Shown one piece after another: positions 1-5,131 of a stretch of 6,833 nucleotides of DNA (positions are counted from its first letter, which is position 1; every line of letters starts with the position of its first letter). The DNA comes from Paracoccaceae bacterium (GTDB lineage: Bacteria > Pseudomonadota > Alphaproteobacteria > Rhodobacterales > Rhodobacteraceae): the NCBI GenBank assembly GCA_024742655.1, contig JANSYB010000114.1:1-6833 (forward strand). Direction: 5' to 3'. The notes below the pieces were generated by a model. It saw only the letters and a list, made by a program, of their open reading frames with translations, was not told where the DNA came from and did no database searches. Both the position numbers and the translations under genes were made by a program.

Positions 1-988
1 AGACCAGCCGCATCAGAAGCGGCTCATCGGGGTCGCCCGAGCCCAGTGGCCCCTCGTAGAGACCATAGACCGCCCCCGCGTCATGCAGACGTTGATGGAT
101 CCGGCGTGGCAGCCGTGCAAAGATCATGTTGGCCTGCGGTGGCGCGGCGAACTGGCAATCCGACGTACCCCTCAGCCCTTCGGCCAGCAAGGCACAGCGC
201 GCGTTGGCCATACGCGCGGCGTCCAACCACGCGCCGTCCGTCAGGTAGCCCACCATCTGCGCGGAAAGGTAGCGATGCTTGGAAAACAGGTGCGCGGCGC
301 GTTTGCGGCGCAACTCGAACTCCCACGCCCTGCTCGGATTGAACAGGATCACCGCCTCGACACCAAGGCATCCATTCTTGGTCCCACCAAAGCTGACCGC
401 GTCGATCCCGGCCTTCCAGGTCATCTCGGCCGGTGTGCACCCAAGTGCGGCAATCGCGTTGGCAAAACGTGCCCCGTCTAGATGCACCGGCAGATCGTAG
501 TCGGCGGCCACCGCGCTCAGCGCGGCCAGTTCCTCCAGCGTGTAGAGCCGGCCCATTTCGGTCACCTGCGTGACCGAGACCGGACCGCGCTGCGAGACAT
601 GCACATCGCCCAGTGTCCAGCCCTCGATCGCCGCGCGCAAGTCGTTGGGCGTCATCTTGTCATCCCGGCCCACAAGCGACAGTTTCGCGCCGCCGGTGAA
701 AAACTCCGGCGCATGGCATTCATCGGTGTGGATATGCGCCAGAGGCGTGCAAAAGACCGTCTGCCATGGTTGCGCCAGCGTCGACAGTGCCAGCGCGTTG
801 GCCGCCGTTCCCGTCGCGACGAAGAAAACCGCCGCCTCTGGCGCCTCGAACACCTCGCGCACCAGAGCGGTGGCCCGGGCGCTCAGGTCATCGGCGCCAT
901 AGGATGGCACATGCCCGGTATTGGCCCCGGCCAGGGCCGCCATCACCTGCGGCAGGGCCGGCCCGGTATTGTCAGAGGCAAGAAACAT
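1..988 (-). CDS. ltaE: Low-specificity L-threonine aldolase, 3' end cut off by the window edge
   Basis: PLP-dependent fold-type I enzyme expected to cleave L-threonine or L-allo-threonine to glycine and acetaldehyde in the cytoplasm. Translation from 988 stays open for 329 codons to the left edge. Visible landmarks: the N-terminal SDNTGPALPQVM segment, the VATGTAANALAL turn (about residues 57-68) that binds the cofactor phosphate in this family, the HIHTDEC stretch (85-91), HLDGAR with Asp171 expected to contact the pyridine nitrogen, and SFGGTKNG with Lys204 as the probable Schiff-base lysine. Family members are usually about 340-350 residues, so only a short C-terminal piece is missing. The start ATG (988-986) shares one base with the upstream YcgN-like stop (TGATG), indicating translational coupling. 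Family assignment is strong. Substrate range is inferred, since related beta-eliminating lyases share the fold. Confidence 0.92.
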   Translation of the reverse strand, partial: MFLASDNTGPALPQVMAALAGANTGHVPSYGADDLSARATALVREVFEAPEAAVFFVATGTAANALALSTLAQPWQTVFCTPLAHIHTDECHAPEFFTGGAKLSLVGRDDKMTPNDLRAAIEGWTLGDVHVSQRGPVSVTQVTEMGRLYTLEELAALSAVAADYDLPVHLDGARFANAIAALGCTPAEMTWKAGIDAVSFGGTKNGCLGVEAVILFNPSRAWEFELRRKRAAHLFSKHRYLSAQMVGYLTDGAWLDAARMANARCALLAEGLRGTSDCQFAAPPQANMIFARLPRRIHQRLHDAGAVYGLYEGPLGSGDPDEPLLMRLV

Positions 989-1458
989 CAGGTTGGCTCC
1001 TCGATCAGGTGGTCTTCCCAGTCGTCCTCGTCGACCTCGAATTCGGCCACGGTGCGGTGCTGCATGGACACGCCCGCGTCATGCACGCTTTGCGCCTCGC
1101 CCGAGATCAGCGGATGCCAGTCATAAAGCGGCTGACCGTTCCACAGAAGCTTGTAGGCGCAGGTTTCGGGCAACCAGTAAAGGTGCTGTTCAATGGTCGT
1201 TGCCGTCAGGCTTATGCATTCCGGCACGAACTGGTGGCGTATCTCGTATTGTGAACAGCGGCAGGTCATGTCGTCGAACAGCCGGCAGGCCACCCGGGTC
1301 AGTGCCACCTCCCCGGTTTCCTCGTCCTCCAGCTTGTTCAGGCAACACTTGCCGCAGCCGTCGCACAGGGCCTCCCACTCGTTGCGGGTCATCCGGTCCA
1401 GCCGGGTCGTTTCCCAGTAACGCGGGCGCAACCCGGACCGGTCGATCGGATCGCTCAT
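988..1458 (-). CDS. YcgN-like cysteine-cluster protein (UPF0260 / YkgJ superfamily)
   Basis: A 156-residue cytoplasmic protein with no signal peptide or membrane segment. Nine cysteines are visible: the CDGCGKCC cluster (Cys32, 35, 38, 39), then Cys58, Cys66, Cys68, Cys81 and Cys100. This spacing and the conserved CAYKLLWNGQPLYDWHPLISG region (100-120) match the UPF0260/YcgN family, whose biochemical role is not established. The cysteine pattern suggests a metal or iron-sulfur site, which is inference. The acidic tail (EVDEDDWEDHLIEEP) is also typical of the family. The ATG at 1458-1456 overlaps the ribF stop by four bases (ATGA), and its own stop overlaps the aldolase start by one base, so all three genes are probably read from one mRNA. 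The start is fixed by the overlap and by family length. Confidence 0.88.
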   Translation of the reverse strand: MSDPIDRSGLRPRYWETTRLDRMTRNEWEALCDGCGKCCLNKLEDEETGEVALTRVACRLFDDMTCRCSQYEIRHQFVPECISLTATTIEQHLYWLPETCAYKLLWNGQPLYDWHPLISGEAQSVHDAGVSMQHRTVAEFEVDEDDWEDHLIEEPT

Positions 1459-2393
1459 AGCGCGGACAGGATGCGCCGGGCGGCGTCACAATCGGCATCC
1501 ATCTGGGCGATAAAGGCGTCGAGACTGTCGAAGGTCTCTTCTGGCCGCAGATACTCCACCAGCGCCACGGACAGATCCGCGCCGTAAAGATCGCCCGCGA
1601 AATCGAACAGGAAGGTCTCGATATTGGGGGTCTCACCGTGGAACATCGGCCTGACCCCAAGACTTGCGGCACCGTGGTAATGGCCCTTGTGCGGCCCGTC
1701 CAGCACATCCACAAGCACCGCATAGACGCCGAAACGCGGCGGGTGCAGCCCCTCGATCGACATGTTCGCCGTGGGATAGCCAAGCTCGCGCCCGCGCTGC
1801 TCGCCTCCGATCACCGGCCCGTCGATTCGATGCCAATGGCCCAGCATTGCAGCCGCGTCGCGTGTGCGCCCCTCGCTCAGCGCGGTGCGGATCGCGGTTG
1901 ACGACACCTGTACGCCATTGCCTTCCAGAAGTGACGCGATGCTGACCCCGAAGCCAAGATCCTGCCCGAACCTCTCGAGGTCCGCGGCGGTGCCGGCCCG
2001 ACCCCGCCCGAAACAGAAATCGGCGCCGACCACCACGTGACGCAGGCCCAGACCGTCACGGATCACCGCCCGCGCGAAGTCCTGCGGCGTCAATGCGGCC
2101 ATCGCGGCGTTGAAATTCAATTCGTAGAGCGTCTCGACCCCCAGTTTTTCAAGCCGGTTGGCCCGGGCTTCGGGACTCATCAGGCGAAACGGGGGCGCGT
2201 CCGGGGCGAAGTATTCCCGCGGGTGCGGCTCGAAGGTCAGAATGCCCAGGGGCGCACCGATGCCTGCGGCCTCTCGGCGCGCGATATCGATCACCGACTG
2301 GTGGCCGAGATGCACGCCGTCGAAATTGCCGATGGCGACAGAGGCGCCCCGGTCCGCAGGGTCAAGATATGTGTAATCCCGTATGATCCGCAT
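1455..2393 (-). CDS. ribF: Bifunctional riboflavin kinase / FAD synthetase RibF
   Basis: Phosphorylates riboflavin to FMN and adenylylates FMN to FAD. The 312-residue length is normal. The N-terminal adenylyltransferase domain (about 1-185) shows GNFDGVHLGH (22-31, the nucleotidyltransferase HxGH-type motif), FEPHP (54-58), VGADFCFGR (122-130) and SSTAIR (164-169). The C-terminal kinase domain (about 186-312) shows GYPTAN (205-210, ATP/Mg contact), GVYAV (222-226), PNIETFLFDF with Glu259 as the likely catalytic base, and LYG (269-271). I chose the ATG at 2393 because homologues begin MRII(R)D just before the first strand. A TTG in frame at 2429 would add 12 unconserved residues. The ATG has no good Shine-Dalgarno sequence and lies inside a perfect inverted repeat (2389-2416), which is unusual. 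Its stop overlaps the next gene in an ATGA joint. Confidence 0.95.
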   Translation of the reverse strand: MRIIRDYTYLDPADRGASVAIGNFDGVHLGHQSVIDIARREAAGIGAPLGILTFEPHPREYFAPDAPPFRLMSPEARANRLEKLGVETLYELNFNAAMAALTPQDFARAVIRDGLGLRHVVVGADFCFGRGRAGTAADLERFGQDLGFGVSIASLLEGNGVQVSSTAIRTALSEGRTRDAAAMLGHWHRIDGPVIGGEQRGRELGYPTANMSIEGLHPPRFGVYAVLVDVLDGPHKGHYHGAASLGVRPMFHGETPNIETFLFDFAGDLYGADLSVALVEYLRPEETFDSLDAFIAQMDADCDAARRILSAL

Positions 2394-2416
2394 GGGGCGT
2401 TGCGTAGCCCCATGCG
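2389..2416 (-). promoter_or_regulatory. Perfect inverted repeat overlapping the ribF start codon
   Basis: Two 10-base arms, CGCATGGGGC (2389-2398) and GCCCCATGCG (2407-2416), are exact reverse complements separated by eight bases. In the minus-strand RNA they form a 10-bp stem, extendable by one G-U and one U-A pair, with loop UACGCAAC. The ribF ATG (2393-2391) is paired inside the 3' arm. No U-tract follows, so a Rho-independent terminator is unlikely. Control of ribF translation initiation is inferred; the repeat itself is seen directly. Confidence 0.6.
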
Positions 2417-2444
2417 AAAGCCGGTGCAAGTCCCGGATAGAGCC

Positions 2445-2627
2445 TCAGGTCTGTCGCGGGCCGCGACGTTCGATGATGGCCTTGCGGATGGCCTCCCAGC
2501 GGTCGGCCTCGACGGTATTGCCTGCTGCGCGGTTTTCACGCGTCTTGCGGGCGGCCTCGGCTTCTGCCTTGCCGCCATGTGCGCTCAGAAGGGCCCGCGC
2601 ATATTCTGCAGTCTGGATGGCGTCCAT
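2445..2627 (-). CDS. Small helical protein of unknown function (60 aa)
   Basis: I do not recognise a named family. The protein is 60 residues, strongly charged and rich in Ala, Arg, Glu and Lys, with no cysteine, signal peptide or membrane segment. From AEYARALLSAHG to about WEAIRKAIIE it would be almost entirely alpha-helical, broken around the Gly-Asn at 36-37, and it ends in a basic RRGPRQT tail. The start at 2627 is well supported: GGAGG lies eight bases upstream of the ATG. An in-frame extension upstream would run through the low-complexity tail of the neighbouring gene in another frame and is not credible. It sits 51 bases ahead of the ribF ATG and could share its transcript. Similar short proteins ending in RGP-type tails seem to occur in Roseobacter-group genomes, from memory only. 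A DNA- or RNA-binding role would be a guess. Confidence 0.7.
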   Translation of the reverse strand: MDAIQTAEYARALLSAHGGKAEAEAARKTRENRAAGNTVEADRWEAIRKAIIERRGPRQT

Positions 2628-2662
2628 GTTCTGTTCCTCCCTTTTGCGATTCAACTGGGAGC

Positions 2663-2668
2663 AGTATA
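2663..2668 (-). promoter_or_regulatory. Candidate -10 box (TATACT) for the 60-aa gene
   Basis: On the minus strand TATACT (2668-2663) matches the sigma-70 -10 consensus at five of six bases and lies 35 bases from the start codon, with GGAGG in between. No recognisable -35 hexamer sits 16-18 bases upstream, so this is a weak call. If active, it could drive the small gene and possibly the ribF trio behind it. Confidence 0.3.
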
Positions 2669-2736
2669 CATGATTCTCTGACCATAGGGTGACAGCAGGC
2701 AGGGATTTGCCCACCGGGCCGCAGACCTTTATGTCG

Positions 2737-3135
2737 TCAACCGCGCCCACCGGCGCCATTGCCGCCATTTCCGTTGCCGCCGTTCCCGTTCCCGTTCCCG
2801 TTTCCGGCACCATTTCCATTCCCGGCGCCGTTCCCATTGCTGTTGCCTGCACCACCACCGGCATTGGCGTCGCCACCACGGCCCTGGTTGCCGGTCGCGC
2901 CTGAACTGGCGGGTGTGCTTCCCAGCTTGCCATGCGCGTTCCGCGTCATGACACCGTTCATCTCGTCCTCACCGGGCGTGTCGATGCTGCGGGCCTCGTT
3001 GTCATCATGGAACCGCGAGTTGACCTCGTCTTCGGGTCCGGCCCAAGGATTTGCGTGATCGGCCACCGCGGCAAGACCGGTACTGCTCAGCATTGCGGCA
3101 AGGATTGCCTTTGAAATCAGGTTTCTCGATGTCAT
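2737..3135 (-). CDS. Exported protein with a Gly/Asn-rich C-terminal tail
   Basis: 132 residues. The N-terminus (MTSRNLISKAILAAMLSSTG, then LAAVA) is a Sec signal peptide with a basic start, a hydrophobic core and an A-V-A cleavage site after Ala25, giving a mature protein starting DHANPW. The mature part has an acidic segment (about 26-66: GPEDEVNSRFHDDNEAR, TPGEDEMNGVM) with an NAHGKLG motif (66-72), then a tail from about residue 84 made almost only of Gly, Asn and Ala, largely GN/NG pairs, with no cysteine. I chose the start at 3135 because AGGAG lies about seven bases upstream and the signal peptide begins there; an upstream in-frame start would add 21 residues ahead of it. Such tails are flexible and found in surface or envelope proteins. 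Periplasmic or surface location is inferred, and the function is unknown. It is flanked by intergenic gaps of 156 and 109 bases, so it is probably a separate transcript. Confidence 0.8.
   Translation of the reverse strand: MTSRNLISKAILAAMLSSTGLAAVADHANPWAGPEDEVNSRFHDDNEARSIDTPGEDEMNGVMTRNAHGKLGSTPASSGATGNQGRGGDANAGGGAGNSNGNGAGNGNGAGNGNGNGNGGNGNGGNGAGGRG
2782..2805 (-). repeat. Hexanucleotide tandem repeat in the Gly-Asn tail
   Basis: On the plus strand GTTCCC occurs three times in exact tandem (2782-2799), followed by GTTTCC (2800-2805). Degenerate copies of the same Gly-Asn coding unit continue on both sides across about 2750-2860. Each unit encodes Gly-Asn. A tract like this can gain or lose six-base units by slippage without shifting the reading frame. 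Confidence 0.85.
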
Positions 3136-3291
3136 TTCTGTCTCCTGTGACTGCCCCCAGGGCGCACAGGTATCGTGGATTTCCAGCGCAAAAAACATTC
3201 AAAAAATCGCATGTTTTATTCGGCGGATTTTTGCCGACGCAAGGCAGCTGAACACGCAAAAAGTTCTGGAAATCAGGTCAGTAGGGCGTGG
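3136..3291. other. AT-rich intergenic gap with hairpin and T-tracts
   Basis: This gap separates the MaoC gene stop from the exported protein gene. It holds a 5-bp inverted repeat (TCGGC 3220-3224 with GCCGA 3233-3237) and two six-base A runs on the plus strand (3190-3195, 3201-3206). In the minus-strand RNA the hairpin is followed about 13 bases later by U6, too far for a textbook terminator. A possible promoter for the exported protein, TTGCGT (3242-3237) with TAAAAC (3218-3213) at 18-base spacing, overlaps the hairpin. Neither role is firm. Confidence 0.3.
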
Positions 3292-3735
3292 TCAGTCGAA
3301 TTTCCCGGTCGGCGCCAGAACCGTCGCTTCCCCGATCAGGACCTTTTTGCCATCGACCAGACAGCGACAATCCAGCTGCACCCGGCGCTTTCCATAATCG
3401 ATGCCGATTACCTCGACCTCGGCCCGGACCATGTCGCCGGGGCGCACCGGGGCGAGAAACTTCAGGGTTTGACCCATGTAGACCGTGCCGTGACCGGGCA
3501 ACTGCTCTCCGATGACGGCCGAAATCAGGCCGGCGGTGAGCATTCCGTGCGCGATGCGACCCTCAAAGATCGTATCCTGTGCATAATCGTCATCCATATG
3601 CACCGGATTGTGGTCGGTCGAGACCTCGGCGAACATGCGAATATCCTCGTCGGTCACAACCTTTTGCAGGCTGCGCACCATGCCCATCTCGATTTCTTCG
3701 ATGGTGATGGTTCCGCGTGGCATGTTGTCCAACAT
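3292..3735 (-). CDS. MaoC-like / (R)-specific enoyl-CoA hydratase (PhaJ type)
   Basis: Single hot-dog-fold protein of 147 residues, close to the usual length for PhaJ-type hydratases. These add water to trans-2-enoyl-CoA to give (R)-3-hydroxyacyl-CoA, linking fatty-acid breakdown to polyhydroxyalkanoate precursors or other CoA pathways. The hydratase-2 motif is clear: AEVSTDHNPVHMDDDYA, with Asp41 and His46 as the expected catalytic pair and Asn43-Pro44 between them, followed by IAHGMLTAGLISAVIGEQLPG (61-81) and FLAPVRPGD (93-101). GGAGG lies five bases before the ATG at 3735, which supports that start over the internal Met5. The upstream region 3736-3838 carries a candidate promoter and an inverted repeat, so the gene is likely its own transcription unit. 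The substrate cannot be read from sequence, and other MaoC-domain dehydratases share these motifs. Confidence 0.9.
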   Translation of the reverse strand: MLDNMPRGTITIEEIEMGMVRSLQKVVTDEDIRMFAEVSTDHNPVHMDDDYAQDTIFEGRIAHGMLTAGLISAVIGEQLPGHGTVYMGQTLKFLAPVRPGDMVRAEVEVIGIDYGKRRVQLDCRCLVDGKKVLIGEATVLAPTGKFD

Positions 3736-3772
3736 TCGACCCTCCGGGCACTGACCAATGAGTAATTTTAAG

Positions 3773-3788
3773 ACGCCAAAACGCCAAA
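3773..3788 (-). repeat. Tandem 8-mer (ACGCCAAA x2) in the MaoC leader
   Basis: The plus strand reads ACGCCAAA twice in exact tandem (3773-3780 and 3781-3788), which is TTTGGCGT twice in the minus-strand leader of the MaoC gene. It sits next to the inner arm of the inverted repeat, just downstream of the predicted transcription start. It could be a direct-repeat binding site. Confidence 0.5.
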
Positions 3789-3798
3789 GATTGGAACT

Positions 3799-3826
3799 TT
3801 ATTACTTTGCAGGCGCAGAAAATCAA
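3799..3826 (-). promoter_or_regulatory. Candidate sigma-70 promoter of the MaoC gene
   Basis: On the minus strand a TTGATT -35 (3826-3821) and a TAATAA -10 (3804-3799) are spaced 16 bases apart in an otherwise AT-rich gap. The predicted start near 3792 gives a leader of about 56 bases. The promoter lies between the two arms of an inverted repeat (3760-3774 and 3827-3840). Confidence 0.45.
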
Positions 3827-3838
3827 GTCTTAATTTAC

Positions 3839-4714
3839 TCAGCGCAATCGCCCGATTGCGTAGGTTGGCGAAGACATTTCTTTTTCAAGATAAGCGCTTA
3901 ATGCCGTTTTATCCGGCTGGTGCGCGGTTTTTGTTTCCTGCGCGGCCAACCCGCCAGTTATGAAAAGAGAATCGATATCTTCGCCCATTGCGCCCCGGAT
4001 ATCGGTCTGTGCCCCATCGCCGATGGCCAGAACCTGGGTGCGGTCGACCGACCGGCCAAGCGCGTCCAGCCGCCGCCATGCCAGGTCATAGATCGGCGGA
4101 TGCGGCTTGCCGAAATACAGGCTCTCGCCCCCCATTTCGGTATAAAGCCGCGCCAATGCGCCGGCACACCATTCGCGCACCTCGCCCCTGTCCACGACGA
4201 TATCGGGGTTGGCGCATAACAGCTTCAGACCCTTTTGTTTGGCATATAGAAAATCGGGGCGATTGACGGCTGGATCGGCTAGCGGATCGAAAGGCCCGCA
4301 ACACACGATCCCCTCGGCGTGTTTGAGATCGACGCGCTCGATCTCGACGGGATCCTCGATAATGCCGAGCGGTTCGAAAAAGCCCGCATCGCGCTCCCAT
4401 TCACCCATGAACCAGACCTTGCGACCGACCATGCCGCGAAACATCGCCGCGCGCGCACTGTCGCCGGAGGTCGCGATTGTGTCCCAGCACTCCTCGGGCA
4501 CGCCGAAAAGCTTCAGCTGTTCTTCCACGCCGGCGCGCGGCTTGGGCGAATTGGTGAGCAACACGACCAGACCGCCGCCGGCGCGATAGGCCCTCAGCGC
4601 GTCCACGGCCTCCGGATAGGCCTGTACACCGTCATGCACACAGCCCCACAAGTCGACGAAAAGCGCCTCGTAGCGGTCCGAAATCTCGGCCAGGGATGAA
4701 ATGATCTGTGTCAT
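3839..4714 (-). CDS. HAD superfamily class IIA hydrolase, TIGR01459-type
   Basis: A 291-residue cytoplasmic protein of the NagD-like HAD class IIA. Motif I is FVDLWGCVHDG with Asp21 as nucleophile; motif II is LLTNS (52-56); the class II cap lies between them and motif III; GKPHP with Lys203 is motif III; and AIGDGAQTDIRGA carries Asp233 and Asp238 (motif IV, Mg binding). The Asp expected two residues after the nucleophile is Trp23. I believe a D-x-W-G form is characteristic of this alphaproteobacterial subfamily. Its substrate is not known. The ATG at 4714 is chosen because the HAD fold begins just behind it. A longer in-frame extension would overlap the DUF1150 gene and the terminator, and is rejected. 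AAAGG lies seven bases upstream. Nearness to ribF might hint at a phosphatase for a flavin or nucleotide, but two other genes lie between. Confidence 0.88.
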   Translation of the reverse strand: MTQIISSLAEISDRYEALFVDLWGCVHDGVQAYPEAVDALRAYRAGGGLVVLLTNSPKPRAGVEEQLKLFGVPEECWDTIATSGDSARAAMFRGMVGRKVWFMGEWERDAGFFEPLGIIEDPVEIERVDLKHAEGIVCCGPFDPLADPAVNRPDFLYAKQKGLKLLCANPDIVVDRGEVREWCAGALARLYTEMGGESLYFGKPHPPIYDLAWRRLDALGRSVDRTQVLAIGDGAQTDIRGAMGEDIDSLFITGGLAAQETKTAHQPDKTALSAYLEKEMSSPTYAIGRLR

Positions 4715-4799
4715 GACCGGGCCTTTCGCATCTTCCGCCTCTTCGCGGGCAGATATGGCAGGGCGCACCCCAAAAGGCCAGATGCCAGGGCTTGTTCCG

Positions 4800-4836
4800 G
4801 GTCTAAAAATGTCTAGGGGTTCCCGGGGAAACCCCA
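4800..4836 (-). terminator. Terminator-like hairpin after the hsp20-DUF1150 unit
   Basis: The plus strand segment 4816-4835 (GGGGTTCCCGGGGAAACCCC) is nearly self-complementary. In the minus-strand RNA it gives about an 8-bp stem (GGGGUUUC with GGAACCCC, including one G-U pair) and a four-base loop. A U5 run (4809-4805) follows about six bases after the stem. The hairpin lies 63 bases past the DUF1150 stop and 101 bases before the HAD start. The gap between stem and U-run makes it an imperfect intrinsic terminator. Confidence 0.55.
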
Positions 4837-4898
4837 AGGTCTGATTGAATGCCAATCCTGGCCGTTGAGGCGCCGGCGCGCCGCTCTGGACGGCGCGA

Positions 4899-5126
4899 TC
4901 AGTGGACCGTGACAGGTTCCATGTCGTTCTGACGGGCCAGCATGAAGGCCAGCTTGCGGTCGCGCACCAGCGCGAGGCGCTCTCCGTCGGCGTTGTGGAC
5001 GGCATAAAGCGTGTCCAATTCGCCCACCTGGTCTTGCATGTCCTGCGGCAGGTCATCCACCTTCACGGCGCGGACATAGACGATGGGACGGTCCGTCTCG
5101 GACCCGAATTCGTAACGTGTATCCAT
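4899..5126 (-). CDS. DUF1150 family small protein
   Basis: A 75-residue, soluble, acidic protein without signal peptide or cysteines. The pattern PIVYVRAVKVDDLP (14-27), then LYAVHNADGERLALVRDRKLAFMLARQNDMEPVTVH, matches the DUF1150 family, a short alphaproteobacterial family of unknown role. The second half resembles a small beta-hairpin plus helix that ends with the sequence reaching the C-terminus. The gene begins five bases after the hsp20 stop, and its Shine-Dalgarno AAGGGG overlaps the last hsp20 codons. The two are therefore almost certainly one heat-shock mRNA. This pairing recurs in Rhodobacterales, as far as I recall. A role as helper or regulator of the small heat-shock protein is suggested only by this linkage. 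A terminator-like hairpin follows at 4816-4835. Confidence 0.85.
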   Translation of the reverse strand: MDTRYEFGSETDRPIVYVRAVKVDDLPQDMQDQVGELDTLYAVHNADGERLALVRDRKLAFMLARQNDMEPVTVH

Positions 5127-5131
5127 GGCTC

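Larger units (their letters stand above)
3760..3840. repeat. Long near-perfect inverted repeat bracketing a promoter
   Basis: GAGTAATTTTAAGAC (3760-3774) and GTCTTAATTTACTC (3827-3840) are reverse complements apart from a 3-4 base core: GTCTTAA and ACTC match exactly, giving 11 identical positions. The arms are 52 bases apart. The outer arm includes the stop codon of the HAD gene and the inner arm lies in the predicted MaoC leader. The spacing is long for a simple terminator. Paired operator half-sites are a possibility. Confidence 0.5.

Noticed and set aside
482..1126. Long open frame on the plus strand opposite the threonine aldolase (214 codons)
   Set aside because: It is antisense to a well-supported gene, rich in Arg/His/Gln from GC-rich reverse reading, has no family motif and overlaps a second real gene. 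High-GC shadow.
2389..2416. FMN riboswitch upstream of ribF
   Set aside because: The leader is too short and shows only one hairpin, without the conserved multi-stem junction of the FMN riboswitch.
2037..2681. 214-codon plus-strand frame opposite ribF and the 60-aa gene
   Set aside because: Antisense to RibF with all its motifs intact. The frame spans two minus-strand genes and shows no recognisable domain.
2782..2805. Possible CRISPR-like or intergenic repeat array
   Set aside because: The units are six bases, in frame and without spacers; they encode a Gly-Asn tail.
2628..2933. Extension of the 60-aa protein upstream through a Met/Thr/Ala-rich stretch
   Set aside because: The extra residues are the Gly-Asn repeat tract of the neighbouring gene read in another frame; a strong GGAGG fixes the start at 2627.
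2689..3058. Plus-strand Pro/Phe and Val/Pro repeat proteins across the repeat tract
   Set aside because: Low-complexity translations of the reverse strand of the Gly-Asn repeats, lacking a ribosome site and homology. The minus-strand frame has a signal peptide and good ribosome site.
4868..4884. GGCGCC/GGCGCGCC palindromes after the DUF1150 stop as a terminator
   Set aside because: Short self-complementary GC runs without a U-tract; common by chance at this base composition. The hairpin at 4816-4835 is the better candidate.
4715..5056. N-terminal extension of the HAD protein (114 more codons)
   Set aside because: It would overlap the DUF1150 gene in another frame and run through the terminator-like hairpin. 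The residues are Trp/Arg/Ser-rich shadow sequence and the HAD fold starts at 4714.
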